In this document: positions 62,140 through 64,000 of the stretch, piece by piece | How the letters are laid out: the number at the start of each line of letters is the position of its first letter | Position numbering within the stretch: the first letter of the stretch is position 1 | Source of the DNA: Candidatus Sulfopaludibacter sp. SbA3 | Lineage (GTDB): Bacteria > Acidobacteriota > Terriglobia > Bryobacterales > Bryobacteraceae | Assembly: GCA_945890485.1 (NCBI GenBank) | Contig: CAMDCN010000001.1 | Coordinates: 62,001 to 126,000, forward strand | Length of the DNA: 64,000 bases | Reading direction: 5' to 3' | Position numbers and translations under genes: made by a program | Notes under the pieces: model-generated | Databases searched by the model: none | Told to the model about the DNA's origin: nothing | Seen by the model: the letters and a program-made list of their open reading frames with translations, nothing else

Positions 62140-64000
62140 ATGCCGTCCCGACTGGCTCTATCAATAATGCTCCTAGGTGGCCTATTGCAAGCGCAACAGG
62201 TCACGATCACGGTGTCGCCAACGACGGCGACGCTTCGCGTCAACGAGTCTCGTAGCTTTTCGGCTACTGTGAAGAACACAACGAATACGGCTGTCCGGTG
62301 GACGGCAACGGCGGGTACTATTAGTTCGACCGGGCAGTTTACGGCGCCTTCGACGATTCCGGGAGGCGGTACCGTCACGGTACGGGCAACGTCGTTAGCC
62401 GATGAAACGAAGTCAGCGGCGGCGGTGGTGACGATCAATAACGCCAAGCCAACTATCACCTCCCTCGATCCAACGGGAGTAAATACCGGGTTGGCGTACA
62501 CGTTACGGATTCGCGGATCGAACTTCCTCCCGACGAGTACGGTGACGCTGGAGGGGAAGCCAGCGGCGCCCCGGTTTCTGAGTACGACGGAGTTGGAAGT
62601 TTCGGCGGTGGCTGAGAATCCGGCGGGAAATTCGATTGATGTGATCGTATCGAACCCCGATCCGGGCGCCTCGTCGAGCAGCGTTCGCGGCCTGTCGGTC
62701 TACGCGCCCGTGAAAGTGACGATGTCTCCGACGACGACAACCGTTCGCGGCGGTGGGACGGTAAAGTTCAACGCTTACATCTCCAACACCTCGTTCAAGA
62801 CCGTCGACTGGTTCGTGAATGAGATTCCGGGCGGGAATGCGGCTGTGGGGACAGTGGATGCGACGGGCCTCTACACGGCGCCAGTGGCGGCGCCGGCCGC
62901 CGGGAGGGTGGAGGTGAAAGTGGTTAATCGCCATGACGGACGAGGATTCGCCGTGGCGACGGTCAATCTCCAGAATCCAATTCCAGTGTTGACCAGCGCC
63001 TCGCCCACGGCCGCCAAGACGGGAACGTCACCCGCACCACTAGTTCAGCAGTCTCCGTTGAACCCAACGTTAACGACCGCGCCCCAAGGGAGTGGCAGCA
63101 CCACCTTCACACTAAATGGTTCGTTGTTCACGCCATCGTCGAAGGTGTTTCTGGGATCGTTCGAACTTCCGACGACCTACGTAGGTAGTGGCCAATTGCG
63201 GGCAACGGCGATTCTGGCTCCCGTGGCCGGGCAGATGACGACTCTTCGTGTCGTGAACCCCGCGCCGGGCGGCGGAGAGTCGGGAAGGGTGGTTGTGCGG
63301 GTGGAGAACGCGCAGGAGTTGATGAGCTACGGTTCCGCGATTCGCTTTCTCGAACAGGCGAGTTACGGAGCGGATCCAGCATCGATCGCCAAAGTGCAAG
63401 CCGTTGGAAGAGGCGCATGGTTAGCCGAGCAGTTCCGTGCGCCGATGACGCAATTGCCCGATGCGTTGGTCCCCGTCGCCAACGGATCGAATGAAGGAAT
63501 GAGCCGGCTGCAGACTACGTGGATTTCGAACGCGCTGACGGCGCCGGACCAGTTGCGGCACCGTGTGGCCTTTGCGTTGCACTCGATTTTGGTCGTCTCG
63601 GCCGTCGATCTGGGTGAGCACCGGCAGTACGTACCGTACCTGCGGATCCTCCATGAGGAAGCGTTCGGCAACTATCGGCGGCTGCTCGAGCGCATCACGC
63701 TGAATCCGGCCATGGGCCGGTATTTGAATATGCTCAACAACGCCAAAGCGAATCCGGCGCGGAACACCGTAGCGAACGAGAACTATGCCCGGGAGCTGCT
63801 GCAGTTGTTCACGATCGGCCTGGTGGAACTGAATCCGAACGGGACGCCAAAGACGGGCAACCCGGCCAGCTACAACGAGTCGCACGTTTCCGAGTTAGCC
63901 AAGGCGTTTACAGGTTGGACCTCGGCTCCGACGAATGGCGCGGCGCCAAAGTTCCGCGCGCCTGACAATTGGGCCGAACCGATGATTCCAATCGAGGCCG
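62140..64000 (+). CDS. DUF1800 protein with Ig/IPT-like domains, C-terminus outside window
   Basis: Exported protein of unknown reaction, abundant in Acidobacteria, usually beside a DUF1501 gene. The 620 visible residues start at an ATG with AGGGGA five bases upstream. In order: signal peptide (LALSIMLLGGLLQAQQ), an Ig-like domain (ITVSPTTATLRVNESRSF), an IPT-type domain (PTITSLDPTGVNTG), a second pair of similar domains, then DUF1800 from about residue 400 (IRFLEQASYGADPASIAKVQ; RHRVAFALHSILVVS; ENYARELLQLFTIGL). The last portion lies beyond the right edge. Confidence 0.92.
   Translation, partial: MPSRLALSIMLLGGLLQAQQVTITVSPTTATLRVNESRSFSATVKNTTNTAVRWTATAGTISSTGQFTAPSTIPGGGTVTVRATSLADETKSAAAVVTINNAKPTITSLDPTGVNTGLAYTLRIRGSNFLPTSTVTLEGKPAAPRFLSTTELEVSAVAENPAGNSIDVIVSNPDPGASSSSVRGLSVYAPVKVTMSPTTTTVRGGGTVKFNAYISNTSFKTVDWFVNEIPGGNAAVGTVDATGLYTAPVAAPAAGRVEVKVVNRHDGRGFAVATVNLQNPIPVLTSASPTAAKTGTSPAPLVQQSPLNPTLTTAPQGSGSTTFTLNGSLFTPSSKVFLGSFELPTTYVGSGQLRATAILAPVAGQMTTLRVVNPAPGGGESGRVVVRVENAQELMSYGSAIRFLEQASYGADPASIAKVQAVGRGAWLAEQFRAPMTQLPDALVPVANGSNEGMSRLQTTWISNALTAPDQLRHRVAFALHSILVVSAVDLGEHRQYVPYLRILHEEAFGNYRRLLERITLNPAMGRYLNMLNNAKANPARNTVANENYARELLQLFTIGLVELNPNGTPKTGNPASYNESHVSELAKAFTGWTSAPTNGAAPKFRAPDNWAEPMIPIEA

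Overview
The window reads as a chromosomal segment of a GC-rich Acidobacteriota bacterium, most likely of the Bryobacterales/Solibacterales group. This is an inference from gene content: two long MacB/FtsX-type orphan ABC permeases, a Ser/Thr kinase with a TPR tail, a DUF1800 protein with Ig-like domains, and the DUF1552/DUF1592 and DUF1549/DUF1501 secreted cytochrome-type pairs. No rRNA gene is present to prove the taxonomy. There is no phage, transposase, CRISPR array or plasmid gene. No gene-free stretch exceeds about 300 bases.

Layout. 1-9145 (minus): flgB-flgC-fliE-fliF-fliG-fliH-fliI-fliJ, the rod/MS-ring/switch/export block of a flagellar operon, followed on the same strand by pyruvate carboxylase, which runs off the left edge. 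9222-11699: a YkgJ-type cysteine-cluster protein, a Tat-exported sugar-isomerase-like TIM barrel and an uncharacterised helical protein. 11680-16545 (minus): an orphan ABC permease and a receptor-like Ser/Thr kinase. 16585-20503 (plus): three overlapping amidohydrolase-superfamily genes, of which only the middle one keeps the metal-binding histidines. 20500-28280: divergent DUF1592/DUF1552 and DUF1549/DUF1501 pairs plus a SUMF1-fold protein without the FGE cysteines. 28296-29777: a small operon controlled, by its looks, by its own TetR regulator through two adjacent palindromes. 29791-37987: secreted hypotheticals, a GMC oxidoreductase with its Tat small subunit, an amidohydrolase, an orphan anti-sigma-like protein, a lysozyme-like protein, a YncE-like propeller and a polysaccharide deacetylase.

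37991-40930: tRNA-Ser(UGA), a TtcA-type tRNA thiolase, and a DUF47-Pit phosphate transport pair followed by a decayed partial copy of the pit 3' end. 40902-50872: a YfhO-like membrane protein and lipoprotein, a second orphan permease, an amino-acid permease divergent from an M28 peptidase, a COG0523 metallochaperone GTPase and a small membrane protein. 50899-57001 (minus): a five-gene operon (RidA-like protein, SAM hydrolase, homocysteine methyltransferase/MTHFR fusion, TsaC, GYF_2 membrane protein), then a 6S RNA gene, then ymdB. 57040-62061 (plus): a large membrane protein, cysteine desulfurase, mnmA and an LpxL-type acyltransferase. 62140-64000: the start of an exported DUF1800 protein that leaves the window.

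Themes. tRNA modification is over-represented (ttcA, tsaC, mnmA with its sulfur donor). One-carbon/SAM salvage genes are grouped in one operon. Several transcription-unit-first genes lack a Shine-Dalgarno sequence and carry a -10-like hexamer 6-9 bases before the start codon, which points to leaderless transcripts. The most unusual local structures are the pit 3'-end duplication whose antisense strand now supplies the tail of the neighbouring membrane protein, the tandem TetR-type operator, the perfect palindrome covering a leaderless -10 at 57002-57020, and the amidohydrolase trio with two apparent pseudoenzymes.
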